From NCBI RefSeq assembly GCF_001540865.1, contig NC_033632.1:9854888-9918887 (forward strand): DNA of 64,000 nucleotides. Reading direction: 5' to 3'. A program made the translations under genes and the position numbers. The stretch's first letter is position 1, and every line of letters starts with the position of its first letter. This document shows positions 45,365-57,181 of this stretch, piece after piece. Below the pieces are notes generated by a model. That model was not told where the DNA came from, ran no database searches, and was given only the letters and a program-made list of their open reading frames with translations. The DNA comes from Ananas comosus. Its lineage: Eukaryota > Streptophyta > Magnoliopsida > Poales > Bromeliaceae.

Positions 45365-48300
45365 TCATGGAGGATACTGAGATTCGAGCCTTCTTAGTAT
45401 CGTATTTGTGACCCTCCAATTGAATCCCCTATACTGAAGCCATCTTATCATTCTAGCTCTCTGATTTTCCGGCGGTGAGCTTCGACCTCGCAGCCACTGT
45501 TTTGAGGCCTGAAGGAAAAGGCGATCCATTGAAAGTTGCAACATCCCATGTTCAGTATGCTCGTTGCTGCTCTTATTATTATTACGATCAATCTCCTCCT
45601 CAAATACCTTTTTTGTCGCCTTATCTGCTTCTTCCGCAGTCACACCCTTCTGAAGAAGTGCCTGATTAGAGACAGATTAATGGTTTCAGTTAGCTGCCAA
45701 TGTTGCAGCAAATGACTTGTATACCGAAACAGAATGTTTTGATTGAAACAGTTCATGGAAAACATAAGGCTATTCTGCGAAGCAGACCGGATTTTTTTTT
45801 TTTTTTCTTTTTTAATGATGGTCAGTACATTTTTTCAGTTTTGCATCTTTGAGCCGAAATATCTCTTCATGACCAAAATGTTCATGGCTGAGATTACTAG
45901 TGCAAGTCCTTTAAAAGAGATTTCAAACCGAAGTGATTGTAAACTTGACAAAATGATGGGTTGCTTTTGCACAGGAAAATTCATTTTTTTCATACACAGA
46001 AAAACAAATTAGAGATACTTGTATAAAAGGAAAGGAGAGGGACATAGTGCGGACTTGTTTAATTCGCCTTGGACCCCAAGTTGAAGAGAGCCATCTAGAT
46101 TGCGAAAATGACTCCGCATATAAGCCATCATTTAACAAACCCCTTCAAGGATTAAAAAAAGTAAAAAAAGCCATATCATTAAGGGGAAGTAATAAATATG
46201 CGCAAAAGCTACAGCCGATAACAATTGTAGAAGGTAACCACTAAACTTGTTTAGTGCAAATAAAGAATATTAATACATGGTGCAAATTAGTCTACTCAAG
46301 CCTAAAACCTAGTGGACCATGAAGTTGGGCTGAAGCAGGTTTGGAGAAAGAAAAAAGATTAAGTAAGAATCCCGATTTTCTTCACATAATTTACTCGAGC
46401 GTTTAATTATATGTGAAACAGGATAAGCAAAAGGTCAATTAATTCAAAAGGACATTACTATTAACCTTGGATGGAAATTTTACACATCAAATCAGTAGAA
46501 AAAGATTTAATATATGGATATTCAACTGCTAGTCCTGACTGGCCAACCACAAAATATATTATATTCCACACGGGATGTGTGTTATTCAGCTTTCCCCAGG
46601 CTGATTGCCCTCACAAACCGAATGCTTATTGTGGTCGCATTTCCTCCCACATCTCATTTAGCGACAACAACGGATCGGATTTGGGGCGAATTTTCAAAAA
46701 CCCAAACCCGAACTTGACTACCGAAACCAAAACCGAAAACCGAAACCGAAACCGAAACCGAAACCGAAACCGAAACCCGAACCCGAAACAGTTGGGTTTT
46801 GAAAATTCATAACCAATACCGAACCCAAAAACCCGAACCCAAAAGCAATAATTTTCCTTTACCAAATTTCAAAACATATCATACTCAAACCTAAATTTTC
46901 AAAGTACAAATTTAATTTTTTATATATTATATAACATAAAACCGGTTCGGGTTTGATTTGGGCTCGGACTCGGGCTTGGGCTCAGGCTTAGGTTGGGGTC
47001 GGATACAGATATAAACCATACCCAAACCTGAATCCGTCAGGTTTTCATTTTTTATACTCGTAACCAAAACCATACAGTTTAGCATCGGTTAAACCGCCCC
47101 CGTTCGTGTTTGGGTTCGGGTAAAATCTTGGGTATCCACACCAATTGACATCCCTAGTCTCATTGGATTCAAATAGCAGTATTATTTTTCAACTAAGGAG
47201 ATAGTGGTCTCTTATCTGCAAGTCATAACAGATAGATATTCAATGTATGAGAAAACTGCATGTTTGGACCTTTTCTTTATATCTTCCATAACTGTATCAA
47301 CTACATTGAAGGGGAATTTCTTTCCACGTAGCTTCTTTCGTAGCTCAGCACCTGTGAATGCTCTGTTTCAAAAGAGCACGGGAAACCTCTCAACATAGTA
47401 TCTTGATTATTTTCAATAGAAAGAATAACAAGGAAAAAAAAAAAAAAACACATGCACAACTTACATGAGGACTAACATTTCTTGAGTAATATGATTTTTA
47501 CAGTCAAAATCTTGAATTTGCTTATATAGGGCATTAACCTCCTATAGCACTAGTAATTCCTAATAAGTTAACGAAGTATGTACAAGAGAAGTGCATGTTT
47601 ATGACATATGTTTCCTCTTTATGTTAAGAACGATAGTATCTGATGGCTAGGTTATACTTTTTCAAAGAAACAAAGGAATCATTCCTCACTTTTTCTTTTT
47701 CTTATTTTAGAAGTAAAGTGCTGTTAATTTCTACCTTGAATATTTTAATTTTCAAATGTAATAGTTATAGTGTAAGTAGTTTAAGATGAGACGCACAAAT
47801 AAATCAAGTAATAACAACGGGAATCATCTATTGCAAAAAGTTGTTCAGAAAAGACCTTAACAAAGACGTAATTAATTTTCATGTGCAAGTAACCAAGTTG
47901 ATTAACTACATAGCCCCTGTTCTTTTCCGATAAGTATAGCTTGTTTCTAGAGATCTTACACATGAAAAGTAGATGAAGAAAATAAAAAGGTTAAGACTAC
48001 CAAAAGTCATAGATGAAAACTAATAATTATAAAGTATTACTTCTAACCTCCCAGCAAGTAATTCAATTGCCACTTTTTCTGCATCTTGTATAGTCTTTTT
48101 ATTGGTTTCATTCCTTCCACTACTATTACTTTCTTCACAAGAAAGCAATTCAGAATCATTGGAGTAATCACATTCGATGAATTCATTTGCCGTAGCACTG
48201 TCATCATCATCATATGACAATTGTTCAACTTGCTTAAATATTGAACTTGAATTCACTGCACAAAACAAGGAGCAATGTGGTAAGGAAAAATTAGTTTCAT

Positions 48301-49962
48301 AAGAAGCGACCCCCACAACAGTAGTCATAAATAGGTAGTTGGCTTCCGAAATGTCAGTTCTAGTTAGTTTTCTTCTTAGCGAAAAGGCTGAATTGCGGGA
48401 AATCACCCTAAAAATATTGTGATTTTCACTTTGCCATCATTGAATATCAAAACTCGGTTCATTACTCCATTCGACTACAAGATTTTCTAACTTTGCCGTC
48501 TTCCGTCAGTCTTCCTCTGGCCATATAAATAGTTACGTTAAAATCAAGAGGAACTGTAGGTTTTGATATTTCAAGAGGACAATATGATAATTGCATTTAT
48601 TTATAGAGGGTTTCCGCTAGTAAGCCATATTAAAGGAAATTGTTAAATGAAAGTTAGCGACAAGTTTTAAGTTACAGTTTGACTAGCCAAATTCCACCAG
48701 TTGTGATGTGTATCTGCTTTCAATCCACTAGCTACTGGGAAAAGATAGTAAGGAGAAGAAACAAGAATTTAAATTCATGCAGCATAGGCAACAGAGTACA
48801 TGCAACAAACCAAAGAAGCCACGATACCATTTTTCATGCTTTTCTGCAGATTAGTGCAGTATGTGATGTTCGCCAGTAGACATAAATTGTCTCCCAAGGA
48901 GAAGGCTTAAAACGAGACAAATATAAGAAATGGTAGTGACCAAGTTTACTGCATTTTATGCAAAATTTTCTGTCTGTCCTCAATAAAATAAGTCTACCTG
49001 AGAAGTGATCTTATATTGGTTTTCACCCAGCCATTAGTTTCATTTGAGAGTCATATCTTTTCATTCTCCAACATGTAAAATCTATGGTGTTTCTTACCTT
49101 GGGCATCATTACTTAGCTTTATTGTTTCCCATAAGATGGGTCAAAATCACAGATATTTAAACAAGCGAAGGGTCACCAGACCTAAACTGTAAAATCACTC
49201 TCTACATATATGTGTAAGCTTCTATTCCATCAAAGTACTGTATTGATTCATAACCATATTTTGAACCTACGATATATATGGTGAAATCACTCAAATATGC
49301 CAAAGATTTGCGTTACAAAGTTCTATAGCCCTAAGACGATACTCAATAGCTGGCTATCATATAACCGGTGTTCCAATTGCTATTACAGATATAGTGGCAA
49401 AAATGACCAAACATTGATTAAACCAGGAATAGCAACAAATGGCAGCACAAGTCACATGCAATCAGTAAGTTTTGTCAGATAGGTCCTAGGAAGTCCACTA
49501 ATTCTTGTCAAGTTCTATCATCATGAGATAATAGTTAATCACTATCATCATGAGATAATAGTTGATCACTATAAGTTATTAAGCAAATGTCAAGACTGTA
49601 AGTTTACAATCATGGTTTTTAAGCAACTCACAGGTTTTGGCATCAGATAGTCTATCTTCACTTTCATTAATGCGAGCACCTCTCACACTCCCCAAAGCTC
49701 TATAACTTCTCTTGGCTTGCTTCTGATCCTTCGAAATATACTTGACATGAGTTGAACATCTATACTGTCTCTCTGACCTAAAACATTGGAGTATGTTATA
49801 TAGAAGATAATCCTAATTATGCAGAAATTTTAACTAGCTATTACTGCTTTCTTTTGTGATTTAATCTAGAGACTGAGAAACGATGAGTTACCATGTTAAG
49901 AGATAACGAGAGTGAAGCTTGAGACAAATTTGAAAGCTTCGATTGGCAATAAAAACAGCCAT
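45365..49962 (-). CDS. RECX: RecX-family recombination regulator, nuclear-encoded
   Basis: Six exons on the minus strand join in frame to 300 aa: 49962-49892, 49777-49632, 48255-48048, 47362-47270, 46142-46055 and 45661-45365. All borders are GT-AG and phases agree. The N-terminus MAVFIANRSFQICLKLHSRYLLTW is basic with no acidic residues, suggesting organelle import. Residues 25-128 are poorly conserved and Ser/Asp-rich. About 129-300 is the RecX helical-repeat domain: DAEKVAIELLAGRAFTGAEL, then KRGLLNDGLYAESFSQSRW, WGPRRIKQALLQKGV, SMDRLFLQASKQWLRG and YRGFNWRVTNTILRRL. Bacterial RecX caps and inhibits RecA filaments; plants have organellar RecA proteins as the likely partner. No defects are visible. 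Confidence 0.93.
46659..47156 (+). mobile_element. hAT MITE in an intron of the RecX-like gene
   Basis: Starts TAGCGACAACAACGG and ends AATTGACATCCCTA. The 8-bp TSD has one mismatch: ATCTCATT (46651-46658) and GTCTCATT (47157-47164). The interior has the same 'aacccgaacc...gggttttgaaaattcat' text as 42094-42545, plus a run of about nine 'ccgaaa' hexamers at 46728-46785. It lies in the intron between 46143 and 47269. Confidence 0.92.
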
Positions 49963-50427
49963 ATTTGTTTAACAAACCTGTCACCTGCAGTGAACCACAA
50001 AGGTCGCAAAAAGCGTTAATAAAAAGTCCAAACTATGCTGAAAAATTTGTTAATAAAAAGGCACAAACAATTTCGCTTCTACATTGATAACCTGACATGA
50101 AGTTGATATGAAGATGCATCTCAGATGACAAGAAAATAGAAAATCATGTTTCTGCATGAGCAGATATTCCTGCAAATTTGAGTTTTCACATATGCCCTTC
50201 AACAACTTAATTTCCTACCATCAATGAGAAAATTGTCCCCATAAAAGAATGTTTTAAAAGGTTATTTTTGTTAGGAACTGCACTTTCTAGAAAATTCAGA
50301 TTTTACAGAGTAATATATGTAAATAGATGGTTTTGGAGGGATATAGCTGTAAATTTCCAAGAAATGTTTATCCTTTTGATGTATAGAGGGCAAATATTAA
50401 ACTAGGCACCAAACCAGTTATTCAAAA

Positions 50428-50820
50428 TGTTACGACAAACGCACAAACGGAAACAAAATAGCGAACACGAAACAATCAAACCACAAGCAGAAAATAAAAA
50501 GAACACACAGATTTATATGGAAAACCCTTTGTAGGGAAAAAGCCACGGGCGAGAGAGGAGAGAACTTCACTATCGAACGAAAAAGGGAATATAATGTTCA
50601 GATCATACAACCAACCATGATCTCACGCCTCTAGGGCAAAAACAAAAAGGAAACTCTTAACGGGTTTCGGATCTGATCTGTACCGCCCTACGCCGCTACC
50701 CACCACAGGCATTCATTTTTTCCTCACAAAATTGTTTTCCAATTTGGTCGCACCGCGAAGCTGTCGGCGAGTCGAAAACCCGAACTTGAGTCGATAATCA
50801 ATTTCGAGTCACATCTAACA
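50428..50820 (-). mobile_element. Copia-type solo LTR
   Basis: In element orientation it is TGTTAGATGTGACTCGAAA...TTTGTCGTAACA, 393 bp with TG...CA ends and a perfect TSD CAAAA (50423-50427 and 50821-50825). It includes the 'ccctacaaagggttttccatataaatctgtgtgttct' type of text common at the 3' end of plant copia LTRs. No internal sequence. Confidence 0.9.
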
Positions 50821-51089
50821 CAAAAAAGAAAGGTAAAAATGTATTGAGAACCCCACGACTATATGTTGGCTTAAATGGGCATACATCCTACTCTATGGCG
50901 GGAGGCCAGGTTGGGCTAAGCCATGTTCGATGTGGCCTAAGTCAGATTGTGCCGTGTCATATTCGAAGTGGCTTGAGATTAGTTGGGCTGAATCACAATC
51001 AAGACCCGTGTTTGTACACTTTAAGTGAATTGATTGCATATTTTTAATAGCTCAAGCTTTTGGGATTAATGGTTAGCGCAACGACCCGA

Positions 51090-51445
51090 CATTATAGGCC
51101 ATTTTGGAATGGAATATTCAACTATAATTTTTTTTTTATCGACACCCCTTTAGCTTCTTATTTTTCTTATTTGAGCTTTTATAGTTAATTTTAAGTTAAA
51201 ATTTTTTGTTATGGCTCAATTAGCTATCAACACTTAATTAATCTAGTTTTATTCACTAGAAAGTAGAAAGTAGTTTAAACAATAAAATTTGAGGGAATAA
51301 ATTGTTCAAATCCCTAATTTATTTGGCTAAAATCACTCAATTACAAAAAAAAAAAAGGTCAGTAGTTGAGGTGGTTTTAATCAAACCAATTATACTTCTG
51401 GGGCCCATTTCAGACTGGACTATAGTAGAGGGGGTCTCCATACAT
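51090..51445 (-). mobile_element. MITE of the 'cctcaactatagg' family (copy 1)
   Basis: Collinear with the reverse complement of 59655-60035. Shared blocks are 'tttagcttct.attttt', 'tttatagttaatt', 'tggct..ttagct.t.aacac', 'ctagttttatt' and 'tttggctaaaat.a'. The right end has 'actatagtagagggggtc'. About 350 bp, non-coding; TSD not resolved. Confidence 0.6.
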
Positions 51446-51855
51446 TTTCACCGCAAAAAGAAAGGGTTAAAATAAAAAATAAATAAAAAATAAAAAGAAA
51501 AACTAAACCCTCGAAATTTACTATCCAAAATACTTAAATTTAGCATGTGATTAGTTCCACTCATTAGAACATTCCCAAGCAAAAACAATCACATAAAATT
51601 TTTAGTTCAAAATTATTACATTTTGAGCTGTAGATTCACTTATTTTCTATAGAAAATTAACATTTTTAGGAGATAAAATTGATTTATTTAGCTCAAAAAA
51701 ACCATTTACAAAGCTCACAAGAGGTTAAAGCTCATATCATCGTTCTCATGGAGATTATAGAGAAATTGCGAGTAAAATGAGCAAAAATTGAAGCAAAAAA
51801 AAAAGAAGAAAACAAATAGATCAAAGTATATCAAAATTTGCGGAATTAAACGTAC

Positions 51856-52050
51856 GAATTCGTTTTTGGCATGGCGATTAGCGGAATCGGAGGGGCGACG
51901 CAGGGAAATTGGCGAATCGCAGGGTTTAGGGTTCGGGAATTTGGGGATCGTATTATTCGCCGTCCTATTGTTACCGGGGGTCGAGCACAAACTACTACAA
52001 TACAAAGTCGGAGTTTTTGTAAATTTACAGAACAAACGATGGACCAGGTC
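51856..52050 (-). promoter_or_regulatory. Telo-box-containing leader/promoter region of the RecX-like gene
   Basis: A locally GC-rich stretch in an AT-rich neighbourhood, with CGAACCCTAAACCCTGCGATTCG on the minus strand. Plausible first non-coding exon and core promoter. Confidence 0.4.
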
Positions 52051-52851
52051 CACCACGTCAGCCGTGATCCGGTCATTTCGTCTATGCGCATTTCATAGCG
52101 CACTGTGTACTCCAACACCTAACAGATTCCATTACAGAATCTTTCCTACGAAGCTCGACATCAGCATAAGCACTAACCAAACCCTGCTCGTTTTCAACAG
52201 GGATACCGTATATCGGCGGCACTTGAGAAAAACACCGTCACACATCACAAAGTAGCTCACGAAAGCAAATCGTAACAAAAATTGCCGACATAACTGCGCC
52301 CAAAATCGAAGTGTAAATACAGAAAACATGCAAGAAATAAAGTTTGAACCAATAGAAAAATATAGAAAAAAGCAACCAGATAGTAAGATACCACCACAGA
52401 AAATGCACGTTATTATCTTATGACCAAACAAACTCTCGATCAGTAAAAATGCGCGGCCAACCAACTGGCCCTATATCGTCGGCGTCAGAATAAGCAAACA
52501 TGTATTAGCAGAAAAATAAAATAGTGAGCTCAAGGTGCACATCGTGCTGCAAACAAATACCAAGGCATAAGAGAACAGACCTATATTCCAACTAGAAATT
52601 GATTGTAACAGAGTCCCGTGAGCTTTGATATAGACTGAGTGGCAGCGATCACCAAAACTAGGAAGAAAGTAAAAAATTTAAAGCAAATCCGACCTCTTGC
52701 TCCCCAAAAAAGGCAGGAAATATAGGAACGAAACCACAACCAAAGGAAGGACAAAGAAGCCACCAAAATGAAAAGCGAACCGAAGAACAAATTAAAACAG
52801 GCAGAACAAATTGCACCTGTCTATTTTTTATATCAGAGTAAAATGTCGAAC

Positions 52852-53103
52852 TGTTGATAAATAACCCAATATTGTTGATAAGTTTAGATTTATTTCTGCC
52901 AGGTTTATCTCTTAATATTTTGTTGGTTAGATATAAGAGATAAGTTTAAATCTTGTTCAGTTATTCCTATTAGGATTTTTATTTTATACCTATATATAGA
53001 CTGATGTAATTGTGTAGAAAATTATCCACCACCAAAATTTAGTCCAAAAATATTTAATAAAGTTTTTAATTTAATTTGCTGCAATACTTCTCTGATTCCT
53101 ACA
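52852..53103 (+). repeat. 5' LTR of the copia element
   Basis: 252 bp. Contains CCTATATATAGACTG, a TATA-like box, about 90 bp before the LTR end. Confidence 0.97.
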
Positions 53104-53105
53104 AG

Positions 53106-53118
53106 TGATATTAGAGCC
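53106..53118 (+). promoter_or_regulatory. Primer-binding site (initiator Met-tRNA type)
   Basis: TGATATTAGAGCC, two bases after the 5' LTR. It differs at two positions from the common TGGTATCAGAGCC; both look like G-to-A or C-to-T changes. Confidence 0.85.
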
Positions 53119-53147
53119 AAGTTGAGAAGAAAATATCGTCAGCTTCA

Positions 53148-54175
53148 TGATCGAGGACATAGAACGTGCCGACATCACGATCTCCATCGACATCGACATC
53201 GATAGTTGATCATGACTCTAAACAGGATGATTCAACCATAGCTTCTGAAGTTTACAGGAAAGAACTTCGATTACTAGAGTATCCAAATAAAATGCTTATT
53301 CTCATCTCAGGAGTTATGGAATATTATGAAGGATGGCTTCAAAGATGTCACTGATAAGTGAGTTTCAAACGCTCACTGCTGCAAAGAAGGAGGCGCTCAA
53401 AGATTACCGAAAGAAAGACAAAAAGGCACTATTCTTTATGTATTAGAAGGTGGATGGAGTTGTTTTTGAGAGATTATCGAATGCTAAGACAGCAAAAGAG
53501 GCTTGGGAGATGCTTGAGAGAAGTTATCGATGTGCAGATAAAGTAAAAAGGTATGAATCCAAACTTTTAAAGGTGAATTTGAATCTTTACAGATGAACAA
53601 AGGTGAATCAATCGGCGATTATTTTAGTCGGGTAGTATCCGTATCAAATCAAATACGGATGAATGGAGAAAACTAGCACGACAAATTAATTGTTGAAAAA
53701 AATCATGAGATCAGTTATTGGCAAATATGATCACATCGTTTCTTCGATTGAGCGGCCAAAGACATGGACAGCCTAATAGTAGAAGATTTGCTGGGATTAT
53801 TCCAAGCTTACGAACAACGTGTGAAACTGAGAGCGCAACGCACAGTTGAATAAGCTCTCAAAACCCAATTGACAATTAGCGACAAAACTTAGGGAGGAAA
53901 CAGAGACGGCAGAGGACGCAGCAGTAGTGGCGGACGCGGATGAGGCCGCGGAAGAGGCCGAAGCCAAAGCGAAACAACAGTTGGTGATACAGATGGTTCA
54001 AATTCAAATAGAAGAACAAGAGGGAGAGATAATTACCACAATCAGCAAAAGTATAACAAATCTCGAATTCAATGTTATTATTGCAATAAATATGGGCACT
54101 ATCAATCTGAATGTAGAAAAAAACAAGCGAATGAGCAAAATAATATTAAATAAATTTTATTGCAAACAAGGATGA
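53148..54175 (+). pseudogene. copia gag remnant with CCHC zinc knuckle
   Basis: Pieces of the gag core can be read in changing frames: KTAKEAWEMLERSYRCADKVK (about 53485-53550), ESIGDYFSRVVS (53605-53640) and GKYDHIVSSIERPK (53720-53765), with stops between. A zinc knuckle C-YY-C-NKYG-H-YQSE-C is intact at 54073-54114. Gag would form the particle; here it is not translatable as one protein. Confidence 0.85.
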
Positions 54176-54254
54176 AAATTTCAAATTTAAGGATGAAAAT
54201 ACTGCACATATGCTTCTTGTTTGCAATATTGTTGAAACACCAAAAAATAATATT

Positions 54255-54580
54255 TGGTATTTAGATTCAGACTGTAACAACTACATGTGTGGTAAAAAGG
54301 AGATGTTTATAAATTTAAATAATAAAATAAATAATAAACTTAAATAATAAAATAAATATAATGGCAAAACTGGGAGATGAAAGAAAAATTATTATTGAAG
54401 AAAAATGTGACATTTTAATTCGAGCACTTAATGGTGATCATATTATAATATCTGATATTTATTATGTGCCTAGATTAGAATGTAATCTATTAAGTATTTG
54501 TCAATTTCAAGAAAAGAGTCATGTTGTGCATATTGAAAGGAAAATTTGCGAATTGAAGGATAAAGATAATTGATTAATTG
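54255..54580 (+). pseudogene. copia protease remnant
   Basis: WYLDSDCNNYMCGKKEMF lies at 54255-54308. The expected aspartic-protease D-S-G is D-S-D, a change that should abolish activity. The C-terminal part (ILIRALNGDHIIISDIYYVPRLECNLLSI) is preserved. A local duplication of 'aataaaataaataata' breaks the middle. Confidence 0.85.
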
Positions 54581-54669
54581 CTAAAGTGCCAATGACTAAA
54601 AATCATATGTTTTCTTTAAGAATTGATAATAATACTTTACCATATTTAAATATAATTGTGCATGATGAA

Positions 54670-55590
54670 TTTTAGTTATGGCATTTAAAATTTGGTTCTT
54701 TAACAAAATTGACTAGCAAAAATATGGTGAAGGGGTTACCCTACGTAAATTATCCAAATCAAATTTGTGAAGGTTGTATTTTCGAAAAATAACAAAGAGA
54801 TCCGTTTCCCGAAGGAAAATCCGTTAAAGCCACAAAGCCTCTACAGTTGGTTCATACGGATTTGTGTGAGATGGATAGGCACTTCATTAGAAACAATAAA
54901 TAGTTTATGACTTTCATTGATAATTTTAGCAGAAAATTGGGTTTATTTTCTAAAAGAATAATCAGAAGCTTTTATTGCATTCCAACAGTTTAGAGCACTA
55001 TCTGAAAAACAGAGCAAAAATTATTTGAAAGTTCTACGTTCAGATGGTAGAAGAGAGTATTTTTCTACAGAATTTAATGAGTTTTGCAGGGCACATGGAA
55101 TTATGCGCCAAAATACCGTAGCCTAATCACCGCAACAGGACGGCGAGGCAAAAAGAAAAAATCGCACAATTGTGGAAATGACAAGAAGCATGCTTATTAA
55201 AAAAGGTATGTTGAAAACTTTTTGGGCTGAAGCTGTTTCATGTGCAGTTTATATATTAAATAAGTGTCCAACAAGTCGTGTGGCAAATAAAACACCTGAA
55301 GTAGTATGGAGTGGAAGAAAACCTATAATAGCGTATCTACGTATTTTCAGATGAATGGCATATGCATATTTTCAAAACAAATGAGAAAGAAATTTGATGA
55401 CAAAATAGTTAGATGCGTTTTTATCAGTTATGCAGAAAATATGAAAGCTTATAAATTATATAATCCGGTCGCAGAAAAAATCATAATCAATAGAGATGTG
55501 AAATTTGATGAAACTAAATCATGGGATTGGAAAGGAAAAGAAAAGATAAATAAAGGCATTAGCATTCAATTTGAAGATAATTCTCAGAAT
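54670..55590 (+). pseudogene. copia integrase remnant
   Basis: The zinc-binding region LWHLKFGSLTKLTS...QICEGC keeps one His and both Cys but has lost the second His. The catalytic core shows LVHTDLCEMD (first Asp) and LRSDGRREYFS (second Asp). The Glu before the RKNRT motif is Lys (DGEAKRKNRT), and stops occur at about 54790, 54901 and 55123. The downstream block TFWAEAVSCAVYILNKCPTS is well kept. Confidence 0.88.
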
Positions 55591-55775
55591 TAAGAAAAGC
55601 GTGCATCGGATCCTCCTACTGCACTAGCATCCCCACCCTCGTTGTTATCATGTTCTTCGCCTTCTTCTTTGAAGGAAGGTGTTCAACGAAACCCTCCACG
55701 AAATATTACAATGCCTGTAAAATTGAAAGATTATATTATTAATGATACTGACAATGATAATGATAGTGATTTAAC

Positions 55776-56290
55776 CACTACAACAAAAAAAGTCTATAGC
55801 GACACTTTTAAATGTAGGTACATGTCAAAAAAGTGTTGCTAGCTAAAATTACCGACATTTTTAAAAAGTGCTGCTATATGTGGGGTCGCTAGGTATATAA
55901 TGACAGTTAAAGAGTGTCGCTATAACCTAAAAGAGTGCTGCTAATTTACCAACACTTATTTAAGCATTTAGCAACCGCTGAAACTCTATCTCGTTGGCTG
56001 CGGTGGCGGAGGAGGACGACAGGAAAGGCTCTTCGTCTAGAATTTCAGTGGATTGAGTGAAGAGAGAAGAAAAGATGGTAATTGATTTTTCTTTTTTTTT
56101 TTCTTTTCCATTTGTAATCGGGCCAAATGGACTGGGTGTGGTGGGTTGAGTAGAGTAATCTTTTATTTTTGATTGGATTGGACTTTATATTTAGGCATTA
56201 GTAGATGTTTTTTTAAGTTTTAGGATAAATGGGACACTTACTCAAAAGTGTCCCAAACATGTATCCCTATAACCTAATTCTGTTGTAGTG
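55776..56290 (+). mobile_element. Non-autonomous CACTA element nested in the copia pol gene
   Basis: Ends CACTACAACAAAA...TTCTGTTGTAGTG are inverted repeats of 13 bp with one mismatch, flanked by a 3-bp TSD AAC (55773-55775 and 56291-56293). Subterminal motifs of the AGTGTCGCTA/AGTGCTGCTA type recur five or more times in both orientations (for example 55800, 55840, 55868, 55912 and 55935), as expected for CACTA transposase binding regions. 515 bp with no transposase. It interrupts the copia frame between the integrase tail and RT. Confidence 0.95.
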
Positions 56291-56303
56291 AACCCACTAC
56301 ATC

Positions 56304-57170
56304 ATGTTTTTAAATTGTGATCCTCTCAAGTTTGATGAAGCGGCGAAAGAAGAAAAGCGGCATAAAGCCATGTGTGATGAAATCGAAGTGATCGAGAAAA
56401 ATAAAACTTGGGAGTTGACAAAACTTCCAGAAGGCCAAAAAGCAATTAGCGTGAAGTTGGTATACAAAACCAAGTACAAACAAGACAGGTCGATCGATTG
56501 CCATAAAGCTAGACTCGTTGTAAAAGGCTACAAGCAGAAGCTCGATGTTGATTTTCATGAGGTGTTTGCTCCCGTTGCCAGATTGGAGTTGGTGCGGCTT
56601 CTAATTGCTTTAAGGGCACAAAAACAGTGGAAGATCCATCAGATGAATGTCAAATCTGCCTTCCTCAACAGTTTTCTCGATAAAAAAATATAAATAGAGC
56701 AACCGTCAGGATTTACACCAAAAAGTGAAGAAGAGAAAGTTTACAAATTGAAAAAGACATTGTATAGCTTGAAGCAAGCTCCGCCAGTCTGGTACACACG
56801 TATAAATCTATACTTTCAAAAAGCCGAATTTCACAAGTGCCCTCGTGAACATGCTATTTACATTAAAAATAATTCTAACGATGATGTTTTATTTATTTTC
56901 CTCTATATTGACGATCTTATCTTTACAAAAAATGTTTCTGTTATGATTGAAGAATTCAGAAAAAGCATGATTAATGAGTTTGAGATGACCAATATGGGCC
57001 ATATGGCTTATTATCTGGGCATTGAAGTTTCACAAAGATATGAAAGTATTTCTATTTCTCAAAAGAAATATGCAGGAAAAATACTTGAAAAGTTTCACAT
57101 GGCAGATTGTAAACCGGTCGTTATTCCAGTAGAGATCGGATTAAAGCTCAACAAGAAAGGAAACGGAAAG
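56304..57170 (+). pseudogene. copia reverse transcriptase remnant
   Basis: KAMCDEIEVIEKNKTWELTKLPEG...VKLVYKTKYK opens the RT_copia domain, and HEVFAPVARLELVRLLIAL follows. The first catalytic Asp is lost (QMNVKSAFLNS in place of an Asp-containing QM-D-VKSAFLNG pattern). A TAA at 56691 stops the frame. The YIDD box (LYIDDLIF, about 56905) is intact, as is YYLGIEVSQ. Two frames are used either side of the stop. Confidence 0.93.
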
Positions 57171-57181
57171 CCTGTTAACAA

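Larger units (their letters stand above)
49985..51855 (-). other. Probable 5'-UTR intron of the RecX-like gene
   Basis: Twenty-two bases before the start codon is an acceptor (minus strand CACTGCAG|GTGACAGG). A donor AATTC|GTACGTTT lies at 51855. Upstream of it, 51856-52050 on the minus strand carries CGAACCCTAAACCCTGCG, a telo-box leader typical of plant genes. The intron would contain the copia solo LTR and a MITE. Inferred from splice signals and motif only. Confidence 0.45.

Noticed and set aside
46471..46865. Frames with Asn-Arg or Phe-Arg repeats on opposite strands
   Set aside because: Both are translations of the CCGAAA hexamer run in a hAT MITE.
45365..49962. Bacterial contamination or recent transfer as source of the RecX match
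   Set aside because: Five coding introns with consistent phases and plant-like composition show a resident nuclear gene.
52132..52790. Hydrophobic minus-strand frames near 52.1-52.8 kb
   Set aside because: Phe/Leu-rich translations of A-rich plus-strand sequence with no family match; apparent membrane helices are compositional.
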